Below the pieces are notes generated by a model, which was not told the DNA's origin, did no database searches, and saw only the letters and a list, made by a program, of their open reading frames with translations. 64,000 bases of DNA from Streptomyces sp. NBC_00249. GTDB taxonomy: Bacteria > Actinomycetota > Actinomycetes > Streptomycetales > Streptomycetaceae. Within the stretch, counting starts at the first letter, position 1; each line of letters begins with the position of its first letter. The stretch covers positions 124,001 through 188,000 of the forward strand of contig NZ_JAPEMV010000009.1 in the NCBI RefSeq assembly GCF_026342355.1. The letters are read 5' to 3'. The position numbers and the translations under genes are program-made. Positions 1 through 8,585 of this stretch are shown here, in pieces.

Positions 1-740
1 CCCCTGCCCTCGCCGTCCGGTTTGGCCGGGTCGAGCGGGGACACGCCCTGCCTGCGGTTGTAGTCGATCGCCACGACGTAGTCGAAGGAACCCGCCAGGG
101 ACTCCCCGTTCACCCCGCGGCCCGAGGGCACGAAGGCGGCGTCCTTGTCGTACGGGAGCCGGGTGCCGGGCGGGGCGGGCAGCAGGCCGCCCGCGTCGGT
201 GAGGGAGAAGACGCCCTGCGGGGAGGTCAGGTCCCCGTACTCGCGCTCGCTGGACCAGCCCTTGGCGCCGTTGCGGGCCGGCCACCGCGCGGTACGGGTC
301 CAGTCAGCGGCGGGCGTGGTTCGCGTGTACAGGGCGGCCTCCGACTCCGAGGAGTCCTTCGCCCGGCCCGTGACCAGCACCAGCTGGCGGGAGTCCGCGG
401 GGATCCTGGCGCGGGTGTCCTCGCTGAGTCCGGCCGGGAGGCCGTGGAGCGGGTCCGGGCGGGCGGTGCCGCGCGCGGCCCGGTCCTCGGTCTGCGGGCG
501 GGAGTCCGAGCGGGGCGCGGGAACGGGTGCGCCCGGCTGCTCGTGCAGGGCGTGCACCCAGCCGACGCCGAAGGTCAGCAGGCCCAGGGCGGCGGCGAGC
601 GCGAGGGCCCGCGGCGGCCGGGCGGCGGCCGGGCGGGAGCCCGTACGGGAAGGGCCGGGGGCGCCGGATCCGGAACCGGAACCGGATCGGCGGCCGAAAG
701 CGGAACGGGGACGGGAGCGGGCCCGGGCGTGCTTGCTCAT
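1..740 (-). CDS. Secreted L,D-transpeptidase-like protein, C-terminus beyond window
   Basis: The gene starts at ATG 740 and stays open to the window edge, so about 246 N-terminal residues are visible. They show a basic Gly/Ser-rich tail, then one hydrophobic segment (ALALAAALGLLTFGVGWVHA) that can act as signal anchor, then a Pro/Arg-rich linker. The exported part contains NGAKGWSSEREYGDLTSP, GVFSLTDAGGLLP and SFDYVVAIDYNRR. I associate these with the YkuD/L,D-transpeptidase-like exported proteins of streptomycetes, which act on peptidoglycan stem peptides. The His/Cys catalytic motif of such enzymes would lie to the left of the window and cannot be checked. The function is therefore inferred from the partial domain only. 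Confidence 0.6.
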   Translation of the reverse strand, partial: MSKHARARSRPRSAFGRRSGSGSGSGAPGPSRTGSRPAAARPPRALALAAALGLLTFGVGWVHALHEQPGAPVPAPRSDSRPQTEDRAARGTARPDPLHGLPAGLSEDTRARIPADSRQLVLVTGRAKDSSESEAALYTRTTPAADWTRTARWPARNGAKGWSSEREYGDLTSPQGVFSLTDAGGLLPAPPGTRLPYDKDAAFVPSGRGVNGESLAGSFDYVVAIDYNRRQGVSPLDPAKPDGEGR

Positions 741-831
741 TGTTCCGACCGTACATCAGGTGATCTTCGTTCCCGCCGAACGGAGGGGCAGGTCGGCTCT
801 TTCGGAGGCCGGTGGTGAGGTCCGGTGGTCG

Positions 832-883
832 GGTCCCGCGGTCAGGTCCCGCGGTCAGGTCCCGCGGTCAGGTCCCGCGGTCA
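832..883. repeat. Four perfect 13-bp tandem repeats starting at a stop codon
   Basis: The unit read on the minus strand is TGACCGCGGGACC, repeated four times without error at 883-871, 870-858, 857-845 and 844-832. The first TGA is the stop codon of the histidine kinase gene. Because 13 is not a multiple of three, the array places TGA in all three frames. Each unit contains the CCGCGG palindrome. A similar arrangement is found at 32780-32842. Confidence 0.9.
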
Positions 884-2137
884 GGTCCGGTGCGGGCGGA
901 GGGCCGGGGCGGACGGCTTGCTGGGCGGGAAGCGGAGGGTGAGGGTGAGGCCGCCGTCCGGGGGAGGGTTGGCCTCGGCGCGCAGCCGGGCGCCGTGGGC
1001 CCGCGCGATCGAGGCGACGATCGAGAGCCCGAGTCCGGCGCCCTCGCCCGCCGTGTGGCGGCGTTCCGCGCGGCGGCGGAAGGGCTCCAGGAGGCGGGGG
1101 ACGTCCCCGGGCTCGATGACGGGGCCGGTGTTGGACACCGTCAGCCGCCCGTCGGGTGAGGTGCTCACGCGCAGCCGGCCGCCCGCGTGGTTGTGGCGTA
1201 CGGCGTTGACCAGCAGGTTCCTGACGAGGTGTCCGAGCAGTGCCGCGTCGCCGCGCACCGTCAGCGGGGCGAGGTCTGCCGTCGCGGTGATGTCGGGGAG
1301 GGGGTGGGCGGACTGCCCGTCGGCGGTCACCTCCCGCAGTTCCGCGGCCACCAGGGCCGCCAGGTCCACCGGGCGCGGGGATTCCAGGCCCTCTTCGGAG
1401 ACCGCGAGCAGCAGCAGGGACTCCACCAGGTGCTCGCTGGAGTCGGCCACCGCGATGAGGCGCTCCCGGATGCGGGCCACCTTGGCGGGGTCCGGGTCGC
1501 CGGAGAGGCCGATCTCGGCGGCGGCCCGCTGGACGGCGAGCGGGGTGCGCAGCTCGTGGGCGGCGTTGGCGGCGAACCGGCGCTGGGCGCCGAGCAGGTC
1601 CTCCATCCGGTCGAGCATGCCGTCGAAGGTGTCGGCCAGCCGCTTGAGCTCGCCGGGCGGGGCCTGGAGCCCGATGCGTTCGTGGAGGTTGGCCGCCGAC
1701 AGCCGGCGGGCCGTCTCGGTGATCACCCCGACGGGGCGCAGGACGCGGCCCGCCATCCACCAGGCCAGCCAGGCCGAGAGGACGGCGAAGAGGGCGAGGG
1801 CGATGAGGGAGACCAGGGTCAGTTCGTGCAGGGCGGCCTGCTCGACGGCGTTGGAGATGTTCTGGGTGGCGCTCCACTGCGCCAGCTGCTCGGGGGTGGG
1901 GGCGGTGCCGGGCGGCAGTGTCTGCGCGGGGACGGAGGCGGCCGGGTCGTGGGGGAGCTCGCCGAGGTCGACGCGGGCTCCGGGCATGACGGTGGTGACG
2001 GCTCCGCTGATGCGGGAGTAGAGGCCCTTGCGGAGCAGGACGTTGACCAGGGCGACGAGGCCGCCGCCCGCGAGGAGCAGCAGGGTGCCGTAGAGGGCGG
2101 TGAGCCGGGCGCGCTCGGAGTGGAGCACCGCTCTCAT
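881..2137 (-). CDS. Two-component sensor histidine kinase
   Basis: A 418-residue membrane sensor kinase. Hydrophobic helices lie near residues 13-35 and 128-150 and enclose an extracytoplasmic sensing loop. A HAMP-like linker follows, then a HisKA dimerisation segment with the phospho-acceptor His in NAAHELRTPL. The HATPase domain has an N-box (NLLVNAVRHN) and a G-box (GAGLGLSIVASIA). The ATG at 2137 overlaps the stop of the upstream response regulator (ATGA), so the two are translationally coupled. The pair is divergent from a lipoprotein/MacB-type efflux operon that it probably controls. The signal is not evident. The stop codon is the first triplet of a 13-bp tandem repeat. Confidence 0.93.
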   Translation of the reverse strand: MRAVLHSERARLTALYGTLLLLAGGGLVALVNVLLRKGLYSRISGAVTTVMPGARVDLGELPHDPAASVPAQTLPPGTAPTPEQLAQWSATQNISNAVEQAALHELTLVSLIALALFAVLSAWLAWWMAGRVLRPVGVITETARRLSAANLHERIGLQAPPGELKRLADTFDGMLDRMEDLLGAQRRFAANAAHELRTPLAVQRAAAEIGLSGDPDPAKVARIRERLIAVADSSEHLVESLLLLAVSEEGLESPRPVDLAALVAAELREVTADGQSAHPLPDITATADLAPLTVRGDAALLGHLVRNLLVNAVRHNHAGGRLRVSTSPDGRLTVSNTGPVIEPGDVPRLLEPFRRRAERRHTAGEGAGLGLSIVASIARAHGARLRAEANPPPDGGLTLTLRFPPSKPSAPALRPHRT

Positions 2138-2865
2138 CGCGGGCCGGTGCTCTCGGCGGGGCCGGTGGGGCTGGTGGGGTCCGTGTTCCCGTCGGGGCCG
2201 TCGGGGCCGTCGGTGATGCGGTAGCCGGCGCCGGGGACGGTCTCGATCAGCGGGGGCTCGCCCAGCTTGGCGCGGAGCTTGCTGAGGGTGACCCGGACGG
2301 CGTTGGTGCTGTAGGCGGTGCCGTCCTCCCACACCTGCTCGATCAGGTCGTCGCTGCTCAGCACCGCCCCCTCGGCCCGTAGCAGGGCTTCCAGGACCGC
2401 GAACTCCTTGCGCGAGAGGGCGAGCCGGCGCCCGTCGCGGGTGGCGGAGCGGCGCGCGGTGTCGAGTGCGGTCCCGCGGCGCTCCAGTACGGGCGGCAGC
2501 GCGGGGTGCGCGCGGCGGCCGAGGGCGAGGACGCGGGCGAGGAGCTCGTCGTAGGCGAAGGGCTTCGTCAGGTAGTCGTCGGCGCCGAGGCCGAGGCCCT
2601 CCACCCGGTCCCGTACGGTCCCGGACGCGGTCAGCATCAGCACGCGCGTGAGCAGCCGTTCGCGCACCACCTGCCGGCAGACCTCGTCGCCGTGCAGGCC
2701 GGGGAGGTCGCGGTCGAGGACGAGGACGTCGTACTCGCCGAGCCGCAGGCGCCGCAGCGCCTCGAGGCCGTCGCCCGCCTCGTCGACGGCCAGCGCGTCG
2801 CGGCGCAGCCCCTCGGCGATCATCTCCCGGAGGAACTCCTCGTCCTCCACCACCAGAACTCGCAT
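2134..2865 (-). CDS. OmpR/PhoB-type response regulator
   Basis: A 243-residue regulator. The receiver domain begins MRVLVVEDEE, with the acceptor Asp in VLVLDRDLPG, the switch Thr in LMLTASG and the Lys in DDYLTKPF. The C-terminal winged helix is of OmpR type (LSRKEFAVLEALL, VRVTLSKLRAKLG, ETVPGAGYRI). ATG 2865 is chosen because it matches the receiver-domain start and follows GAGAGGGCGG; the frame remains open further upstream. It is coupled to the sensor kinase gene by an ATGA overlap. The likely target is the divergent efflux operon starting 90 bp away. The tail after GYRI is a low-complexity Pro/Gly/Asp stretch. Confidence 0.93.
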   Translation of the reverse strand: MRVLVVEDEEFLREMIAEGLRRDALAVDEAGDGLEALRRLRLGEYDVLVLDRDLPGLHGDEVCRQVVRERLLTRVLMLTASGTVRDRVEGLGLGADDYLTKPFAYDELLARVLALGRRAHPALPPVLERRGTALDTARRSATRDGRRLALSRKEFAVLEALLRAEGAVLSSDDLIEQVWEDGTAYSTNAVRVTLSKLRAKLGEPPLIETVPGAGYRITDGPDGPDGNTDPTSPTGPAESTGPR

Positions 2866-2955
2866 GCCGCCCTCTCTACAGGAGAGCGGCATTTCGTCGT
2901 TGTAAGCGGACTGCGAGAGGGAAGCGAAACCCCCCTTTCCCGCACGCTCGGGCCC
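2866..2955. promoter_or_regulatory. Divergent promoter region of regulator and efflux operons
   Basis: This 90-bp space holds the promoters of the two-component pair (left) and of the lipoprotein-efflux operon (right). A small perfect inverted repeat, CTCTC-N5-GAGAG (2872-2886), overlaps the presumed leader of the response regulator. No clear -10/-35 pair can be assigned by eye. Confidence 0.5.
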
Positions 2956-3450
2956 ATGAAGCGATCCCTGACCATGACCACGGCCGCGGCCCTCACCGGC
3001 CTGACCCTCTTCGTCACCGCCTGCACGAACGGCAGCGGCGGCGGCAGCGGCGGCGGCTCGGGCGGCAGCGGCGCGAGCGCGGGGGCGGGCGGCGGCGGGA
3101 CCGACGCCGACAACGCGCTGAAGACGCGCAAGTGCCTGCGCGACCACGGCATAGACGCCCCCGACCCGGAGCCCGGCCAGGACCCGCGCGGGATGACGGT
3201 CGGCGCCGGGGCGGACGCGCAGAAGATGGAGGAGGCCATGAAGGCGTGCGGGATGCAGGTCCCGGGCGCCGGGGAGGGGCCCACGCAGGAGCAGAAGGAC
3301 AAGGAGCTCCGCTGGGTGCAGTGCATCCGCAAGAACGGCGTGGACGTGAAGGATCCCGAGTACAGCGGCGGCATGAAGAGCGGCCTGGAGATCCCCAAGG
3401 GGCAGGAGAAGGCCTTCGAGGAGGCCCAGAAGAAGTGCGAAGCGGCCTGA
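2956..3450 (+). CDS. Small lipoprotein, first gene of efflux operon
   Basis: 164 residues. The N-terminus MKRSLTMTTAAALTGLTLFVTAC is a lipoprotein signal with lipobox VTAC and lipidated Cys 23. A Gly/Ser-rich linker follows, then a compact domain with four Cys (KCLRDHG, KACGM, VQCIRKNG, QKKCEAA), each in a C-x-(R/K/G)-like context, compatible with two disulfides. The domain has no name I recognise. Its stop overlaps the start of the adaptor gene (TGATG). Proteins of this kind precede adaptor/ABC efflux genes in actinomycetes and may present substrate or sense the envelope; that role is inference from position. Confidence 0.8.
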   Translation: MKRSLTMTTAAALTGLTLFVTACTNGSGGGSGGGSGGSGASAGAGGGGTDADNALKTRKCLRDHGIDAPDPEPGQDPRGMTVGAGADAQKMEEAMKACGMQVPGAGEGPTQEQKDKELRWVQCIRKNGVDVKDPEYSGGMKSGLEIPKGQEKAFEEAQKKCEAA

Positions 3451-4700
3451 TGGGCGCCGAAGCCGAAGCCGGTGCGGGCGCAGCCGATGCGGGCGCAGCC
3501 GATGCGGGCGCAGCCGATGCGGGCGCAGCCGATGCGGGCGCAGCCGGCACGGACGCCGCGGACGGGGCCGCTACGGGCGGCCCGCGCGGCCGCCGCCGGC
3601 GGCGCGGGGGGTGGCTGCTGGGCACGCTGGCCGCCGTACTGGCCGTCTCGGGCGCGGGCTACGCCGTCCTCGCCCCGCCCGCGCGCGACGGCGGGGTGCA
3701 GCGGCGCTCCGACGCCCTGCCGCCACAGACGGCCCCGGTGCAGCGGGGCGACCTCAGCGCCGGGATCCAGGTCGACGGCACCCTCGGCTACGCGCGGGAG
3801 CACAGGCTGAGCGCGTCCAGGCCGGGCGTCCTCACCTGGGTCGCGGCGGAGGGCTCTGCGGTGGAACGCGACGGGAAGCTGTACGAGCTCGACGGGAAGC
3901 CGGTCCGGCTGATGTACGGGAGCGTCCCCTCGTACCGGCCGATGAAGGCCGGGGACAAGGGCGAGGACGTCAAGCAGCTGAAGCGGAACCTGGTCGCCCT
4001 CGGGTACGGGACCGGTCTCGACGCGCAGGACGGCACCTTCACCGCCGGTACCGCGACGGCGGTCAAGCGCTGGCAGAAGACGCACAAGGCGCCGGAGACG
4101 GGTGAGGTCGCCCGCGAGGACATCGCCTTCGCCTCGGGCCCGCAGCGGGTCAAGCGCACCGACGCGGCGGTCGGCGACGAGCCGGGGCCGGGCAAGCCGG
4201 TGCTGACGGTGACCGGTACCGAGCGGGTCGTCCGGGTCCAGCTGGACGCGGCGAAGGCGGGCGCGGCCCGGACCGGGGACAAGGTGTCCGTACGGCTGCC
4301 GGACGGGAGCACGGCGAGCGGGAAGGTCGACGCGGTGGGCGGTACGGCGGGCCCCGAGGGCGGCGGCCAGGACGGCGGCTCCGGCTCCGGCGGGGGCGGC
4401 TCCGGTGACAGGAAGGCCAAGGTGGAGGTCGGGGTGGTCTTCGACGACCCGGCCGCCGTCAAGGGCGCCGACCAGTCCCCGGTGTCGGTGAGCCTGACCG
4501 GGGAGACCCGTACCGGGGTGCTGTCGGTACCGGTCAACGCGCTGCTCGCGCTGGCCGGCGGCGGCTTCGGGGTCCAGGTCGTCGAGGACGGCCGGGTCCG
4601 TGAGGTCCGGGTCGGGCTCGGCATGTTCGGCAACGGCCGGGTCGAGGTGACCGGCGGCGCCCTGAAGGAGGGCATGCGGGTGGGGGTGCCGACGCTGTGA
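3450..4700 (+). CDS. Efflux adaptor with peptidoglycan-binding domain
   Basis: 416 residues. The order is an Ala/Asp/Gly repeat tail (residues 9-32), a basic patch GRRRRRGG, one transmembrane helix (WLLGTLAAVLAVSGAGYAVL), a short lipoyl/barrel-type segment, and a PG_binding_1 domain (GDKGEDVKQLKRNLVALGY ... TATAVKRWQK). The beta-barrel of a membrane-fusion (HlyD/MacA-like) protein follows, ending in a conserved-looking tail (GLGMFGNGRVEVTGGALKEGMRV). It should link the MacB-type transporter to the wall. Its start overlaps the lipoprotein stop, and its own stop overlaps the GTG of the ATPase gene. Confidence 0.87.
   Translation: MGAEAEAGAGAADAGAADAGAADAGAADAGAAGTDAADGAATGGPRGRRRRRGGWLLGTLAAVLAVSGAGYAVLAPPARDGGVQRRSDALPPQTAPVQRGDLSAGIQVDGTLGYAREHRLSASRPGVLTWVAAEGSAVERDGKLYELDGKPVRLMYGSVPSYRPMKAGDKGEDVKQLKRNLVALGYGTGLDAQDGTFTAGTATAVKRWQKTHKAPETGEVAREDIAFASGPQRVKRTDAAVGDEPGPGKPVLTVTGTERVVRVQLDAAKAGAARTGDKVSVRLPDGSTASGKVDAVGGTAGPEGGGQDGGSGSGGGGSGDRKAKVEVGVVFDDPAAVKGADQSPVSVSLTGETRTGVLSVPVNALLALAGGGFGVQVVEDGRVREVRVGLGMFGNGRVEVTGGALKEGMRVGVPTL
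3474..3545 (+). repeat. 15-bp in-frame tandem repeat in adaptor N-terminus
   Basis: GCGGGCGCAGCCGAT is repeated four full times plus a 12-bp partial copy, giving the pentapeptide Ala-Gly-Ala-Ala-Asp over and over. The copies are identical at DNA level, so the array is recent or kept homogeneous by slippage. It sits in the cytoplasmic tail before the membrane helix. Confidence 0.9.
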
Positions 4701-5407
4701 ACCGGCACGCGCTCCCCGTCGTCGAACTGTCCGGGGTCTCCAAGGAGTACCCGGGCGGGGTCTCGGCCCTGCGCGGGGTCGACCTGACCGTCCTGAGCGG
4801 CGAACTCCTGGCCATCGTCGGCCCGTCGGGCTCCGGGAAGTCCACCCTGCTGCACATCGTCGGCACCCTGGACCGGCCGAGCGCGGGCGGCGTCCGCATC
4901 GCCGGCCACGACGTCGCCGCCCTCTCCGACCGGGCGCTGTCGGCGCTGCGCTCGCGGCACGTCGGCTTCGTCTTCCAGTCCTTCCACCTGGTGCCGGGGC
5001 TCAGCGCCCGGGCGAACGTCGCGGAGGGGCTGCTGTACTCCGGGCTCTCCCGCAACGAACGCGGGCGCCGCGCCGTACGGGCCTTGGAGCGGGTCGGTCT
5101 CGGCGACCGGCTCGAGCACCGGCCGTACGAGCTGTCGGGCGGGCAGAAGCAGCGGGTGGCCATCGCCCGGGCGGTGGCCGGGGAACCGGACCTGCTGCTG
5201 GCCGACGAGCCGACCGGGGCCCTGGACTCGGCGTCCGGGCGGTCGGTGATGGAGCTGCTGCGCGAGCTGAACGAGGACGGGGCCACCATCGCCGTGATCA
5301 CCCACGACCACGAGATCGCCGCGAGCCTGCCCCGGCAGGTCCGCATCCGGGACGGGGAGGTCGTCGCGGACGTCCGGAACCCGCCGGGGCCGGAGGCCAC
5401 ACCATGA
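4697..5407 (+). CDS. MacB-type ABC transporter ATPase
   Basis: 236 residues, starting at GTG within a GTGA overlap. It shows Walker A (GPSGSGKST), Q-loop (FVFQSFHLVPGLSA), signature (LSGGQKQRVAIARA), Walker B with catalytic Glu (LLLADEPTGALDS) and the H-loop (VITHDHEIA). The sequence has the short, single-domain form of LolD/MacB ATPases. It should energise the FtsX-type permease encoded immediately downstream, with a four-base overlap (ATGA). Confidence 0.95.
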   Translation: MNRHALPVVELSGVSKEYPGGVSALRGVDLTVLSGELLAIVGPSGSGKSTLLHIVGTLDRPSAGGVRIAGHDVAALSDRALSALRSRHVGFVFQSFHLVPGLSARANVAEGLLYSGLSRNERGRRAVRALERVGLGDRLEHRPYELSGGQKQRVAIARAVAGEPDLLLADEPTGALDSASGRSVMELLRELNEDGATIAVITHDHEIAASLPRQVRIRDGEVVADVRNPPGPEATP

Positions 5408-6630
5408 CCCGTACCCGTACCCGTACGCGTACGCGCGCCGCGAAGCTCCGGCCGCCCCGGCTGTCCCCGCGCGACGTCCTGCACGCCGGGTCGGCGGGCC
5501 TGCGCTCGCGCCCCCTGCGGGTGTTCCTGTCGGCGCTGGGCATCGCCATCGGCATCGCGACGATGATCGCGGTGGTCGGGATCTCCTCGTCCAGCCAGGC
5601 CAAGCTGCTGCGCGAACTCGACGCGCTGGGCACGAACATGCTGGTGGCCACCCCCGGCCCGGCCGTGTTCTCCGGGCAGGACACCCGGCTGCCCGTCGAC
5701 GCCCCCGGCATGATCGCCCGCATCGACGGGGTCCGGTCGGTCGGGACGACGGGCGACGTGCCGGTGTCGGTCCGCCGCTCGGAGAACATCCCGAAGGCGG
5801 AGACGGGCGGCATCACCGTCAAGGCCGCCAAGGACGACCTGCTGGGCACCCTGCGGGCCCGGCCGCGCAGCGGCGCCTGGCTGAACGGAGCCACCGCCCG
5901 CTACCCGTCCGTGGTCCTCGGGCACGTCGCCGCGCAGCGCCTGGGCATCACCGGGCCGGGGCAGCAAGTACTGATCGGGGGACGCTACTTCACGGTGACC
6001 GGCGTCCTGGAGCCCGTACCGCTGGCCCCGGAGATCGAGCGTGCGGCGCTGGTCGGCTGGGAGGCGGCCCGGCAGCTGCTGGACTTCGACGGCCACCCGA
6101 CCGCCGTCTACGAACGCTCGGCGGACGACCGGGTGGCGGCCGTGCGCGCGCTCATGGCGCGGACGGCGAACCCGCAGACCCCGAGCGCGGTGTCGGTGAC
6201 CGACCCGTCGGCCGCGCTCCAGGCGAAGGCGGCCACGGAGGGCGCGTTCAGCACGCTGCTGCTCGGGCTGGGCGGGATCGCCCTCCTGGTGGGCGGGGTC
6301 GGCGTCGCCAACACCATGATCATCTCGGTGCTGGAACGCCGCCACGAGATCGGCCTGCGCCGCTCGCTGGGCGCCACGAAGGGGCAGATCCGGATCCAGT
6401 TCGTCACCGAGTCGCTGCTCCTGTCCGGGCTGGGCGGGCTCGCGGGCATCGCCCTGGGCGGGGCCGCGACGGGGGTGTACGCGCGGGTCGGCGGCCTGCC
6501 GTGGGTGGTACCGCCGTGGGCGGTGACGGGCGGCTTCGCGGCCACCCTGGCCATCGGCACCCTGGCCGGCCTCTACCCGGCGGCCCGCGCGGCCCGCCTC
6601 TCCCCGACCCTGGCGCTCCAGGCGGCGTAG
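5404..6630 (+). CDS. MacB/FtsX-family ABC permease
   Basis: 408 residues. After an N-terminal Arg-Thr repeat encoded by a CGTACS hexamer run, a transmembrane helix (VFLSALGIAIGIATMIAVVGI) leads into the periplasmic MacB_PCD domain. Three C-terminal helices of the FtsX fold follow, including ALLVGGVGVANTMIISVLERRHEIGLRRSLGATKGQI, the coupling segment diagnostic of the family, shown here only in part by its hallmark RRHEIGLRRSLGA. It completes the lipoprotein-adaptor-ATPase-permease operon. The transported compound is unknown; peptide, antibiotic or lipid export is usual for the family. Confidence 0.93.
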   Translation: MTRTRTRTRTRAAKLRPPRLSPRDVLHAGSAGLRSRPLRVFLSALGIAIGIATMIAVVGISSSSQAKLLRELDALGTNMLVATPGPAVFSGQDTRLPVDAPGMIARIDGVRSVGTTGDVPVSVRRSENIPKAETGGITVKAAKDDLLGTLRARPRSGAWLNGATARYPSVVLGHVAAQRLGITGPGQQVLIGGRYFTVTGVLEPVPLAPEIERAALVGWEAARQLLDFDGHPTAVYERSADDRVAAVRALMARTANPQTPSAVSVTDPSAALQAKAATEGAFSTLLLGLGGIALLVGGVGVANTMIISVLERRHEIGLRRSLGATKGQIRIQFVTESLLLSGLGGLAGIALGGAATGVYARVGGLPWVVPPWAVTGGFAATLAIGTLAGLYPAARAARLSPTLALQAA

Positions 6631-6640
6631 GGCGCCCGCG

Positions 6641-6666
6641 GGGGTCGGCGCCACGGCGCCGACCCC
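6641..6666 (+). terminator. Hairpin terminator after efflux operon
   Basis: Perfect 12-bp arms GGGGTCGGCGCC / GGCGCCGACCCC are separated by AC, ten bases after the permease stop. No U-tract follows, as is usual in streptomycetes. Confidence 0.75.
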
Positions 6667-6702
6667 TCCCCCCGCGGCACCCCCGCGACTTACCCTGAGC
6701 CG

Positions 6703-7143
6703 ATGAGAACTCCACGTCAGGCAGCGCGGATCGTGATCGTCTCCCCCAGCGGATCGGTCTTCCTCTTCCGGGAGAACAACATCGAGGTGGGCATCCACTG
6801 GCTGCCCCCGGGCGGCGGGATCGATCCCGGGGAGAGCCCCGAGGAGTGCGTGCGGCGCGAGCTGCGCGAGGAGACCGGGTGGACCGACCTGGAGCCGCAG
6901 CGGCTGCTGTGCACCTGGGAGCACGACTTCACCCACCAGGGCGTCCCGGTCCGCCAGCACGAGCACATCTACGTCACCACGGGCCCGGACCGCGAACCGG
7001 CCCTCGAAGCCCCCGGCATCCACTGGCAGTGGCTCCCGCAGCAGCGCCTGGCCACCCTCGGCGAACCCCTGTGGCCGCCGCGCCTGCCGGACCTCCTCGC
7101 GCAACTCCCGGCGGAACCGGTCCACCTGGGGCTGGTGACGTAG
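6703..7143 (+). CDS. Nudix hydrolase
   Basis: 146 residues with a full Nudix box, GGIDPGESPEECVRRELREE followed by TGW, which binds Mg2+ and cleaves nucleoside-diphosphate-linked substrates. The rest is the short alpha/beta/alpha sandwich with no extra domain, so the substrate cannot be told. It is monocistronic, behind the efflux terminator and 48 bp before the next gene. Confidence 0.9.
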   Translation: MRTPRQAARIVIVSPSGSVFLFRENNIEVGIHWLPPGGGIDPGESPEECVRRELREETGWTDLEPQRLLCTWEHDFTHQGVPVRQHEHIYVTTGPDREPALEAPGIHWQWLPQQRLATLGEPLWPPRLPDLLAQLPAEPVHLGLVT

Positions 7144-7191
7144 CCCCGGACCCTCAACCCCCGTACCCGCTCCGGGTGTTACGGTCACGCC

Positions 7192-7590
7192 ATGTCCAAG
7201 TCCGAGATAGACGCGCTGACCGCCGAGTTCTTCGGCGCCTTCGACAACCGGGGCGGCAAGCCCGCCGACGTGGCCCGGATCCGTCGGCTGATGATCCCGG
7301 GCGGGGTGATCGTGGCGACCGGCCCGAAGTTCACGGCCTACACCGTGGACGAGTTCGTCGAGCCCCGCGTGGAACTGCTCGGCGGCGGGCGGCTGGTGGA
7401 GTTCGCCGAGTGGGAGACCTCCGAACGCACGGACATCGAGGGGGACATCGCGTCCCGGTTCGGCGAGTACCGCAAGTCCGGCGTCCTGGACGGGGAGCCC
7501 TACGAGGGCGGCGGGACGAAGACCATCCAGTTCGTCCGCACCCCCGAGGGCTGGCGGATCACCGCCTTCTCCTGGTACGACCGCCCCTGA
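7192..7590 (+). CDS. NTF2-like / DUF4440-type small protein
   Basis: 132 residues, reading as a cone-shaped NTF2/SnoaL-like fold: N-terminal helices (EIDALTAEFFGAFDNRGG), a central IVATGPKFTAYTVDEFVEPR and the closing beta-hairpin IQFVRTPEGWRITAFSWYD. The closing motif, in which a Trp precedes RI and a Tyr-Asp ends the last strand, is typical of DUF4440 proteins. Members act as enzymes, carriers or domains with unknown ligand. No catalytic residues can be assigned here. Confidence 0.75.
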   Translation: MSKSEIDALTAEFFGAFDNRGGKPADVARIRRLMIPGGVIVATGPKFTAYTVDEFVEPRVELLGGGRLVEFAEWETSERTDIEGDIASRFGEYRKSGVLDGEPYEGGGTKTIQFVRTPEGWRITAFSWYDRP

Positions 7591-7605
7591 GCCGGGACGC
7601 CCGGG

Positions 7606-8439
7606 TCAGCGGCCCGCGGCGGCCTTCGCGTAGAGCTGGGCTGCGTAGTCGCCGAGGACCGTGCTCGTGGAGACGTCGTCGGTGTCGCCGCCGGTCAGGA
7701 TGCCGATGATCTTTCCGTCGCGGCCGATCCAGGCGCTGCCGCTGGTGCCGCCCGGGAAGTCGTCGCAGTCGAAGCGCTGCTCGGTCGGGCTCAGCCGGAC
7801 CGTGACGGACGTGCAGGTGCGGGGGACCTTGCGGTCGGCGGGGTAGCCCGTCACCGTGACCTCCTCGCCCGCACGGCCGGAGGTGTCCAGGGCGGCCGCC
7901 CCGGTGACGTCCTCTATGTTGCGGCCCTTGTCGTCGGGGGCGAGGCGGGCGAAGGCGAGGTCGTAGTCGTCGTCGGTGCCCTCGGCCCAGCGCTCGTCCT
8001 CGTAGACCTGCTCGATCTTCCACGTGCCGTACGGGGCGAAGCCGTTGGCGTACGCGGGTGCGAAGACGGCGCCGCCGTCACGTGACTGCTTGCCCTCCAG
8101 CAGGCAGTGCCCGGCGGTGACGATCAGGTTCTTGCCGGGGCTGCGCACGACCGTCGCGGTGCAGAAGTGGTCGCCGTCCAGGCCGCCCGTGAACAGGGCC
8201 CCGGTGAAGGCGGCGGGGCCGCCGGGCTTGGGGGTCGCGGGGGCGGGCTGGGGGGTCGAGAGCTGAGCCTTGGGTGCTTGCGATCGCGACGGGGTGCCCT
8301 GCTTGCCCGCCGACGGAGCCGCCTTGGCCTGCGCGGGGGCAGCCCCTTCGGGCGGCGGGGCCAGCTCGGCCACCACCGCGGACGCACCCAACGCCGCCGC
8401 CGCACACAGCACCGCCGTCACCACGGTCCGCTTGTCCAC
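7606..8439 (-). CDS. Secreted trypsin-like serine protease
   Basis: 277 residues. The signal peptide (VVTAVLCAAAALGASAVVAELA) is followed by an Ala/Pro/Ser-rich linker and a chymotrypsin-fold domain. The catalytic triad is visible: His in VTAGHCLL, Asp in DDDYDLAFARL and Ser in GGTSGSAW. The start is taken as GTG 8439 because GGGAGGG lies nine bases upstream; GTG 8445 is in frame but too close to that site. Cys residues in HFCTATVV/GHC and RTCTS/FDC suggest two disulfides. It is likely a small exported protease of the V8/trypsin type. Confidence 0.88.
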   Translation of the reverse strand: MDKRTVVTAVLCAAAALGASAVVAELAPPPEGAAPAQAKAAPSAGKQGTPSRSQAPKAQLSTPQPAPATPKPGGPAAFTGALFTGGLDGDHFCTATVVRSPGKNLIVTAGHCLLEGKQSRDGGAVFAPAYANGFAPYGTWKIEQVYEDERWAEGTDDDYDLAFARLAPDDKGRNIEDVTGAAALDTSGRAGEEVTVTGYPADRKVPRTCTSVTVRLSPTEQRFDCDDFPGGTSGSAWIGRDGKIIGILTGGDTDDVSTSTVLGDYAAQLYAKAAAGR

Positions 8440-8585
8440 CGCCACGATCCCTCCCCGCTTTGCCCTGGCGAAGCATGCCCCGACGGCCGCCCGGGGTGCA
8501 AGGGGAGACGCCGCCTGGCCGGTTCCCAGGGCCCGGGCGTGGCGCAATCGGCACCGGTGCGCCCGCCCGCGCCCCGCCTTCCCCC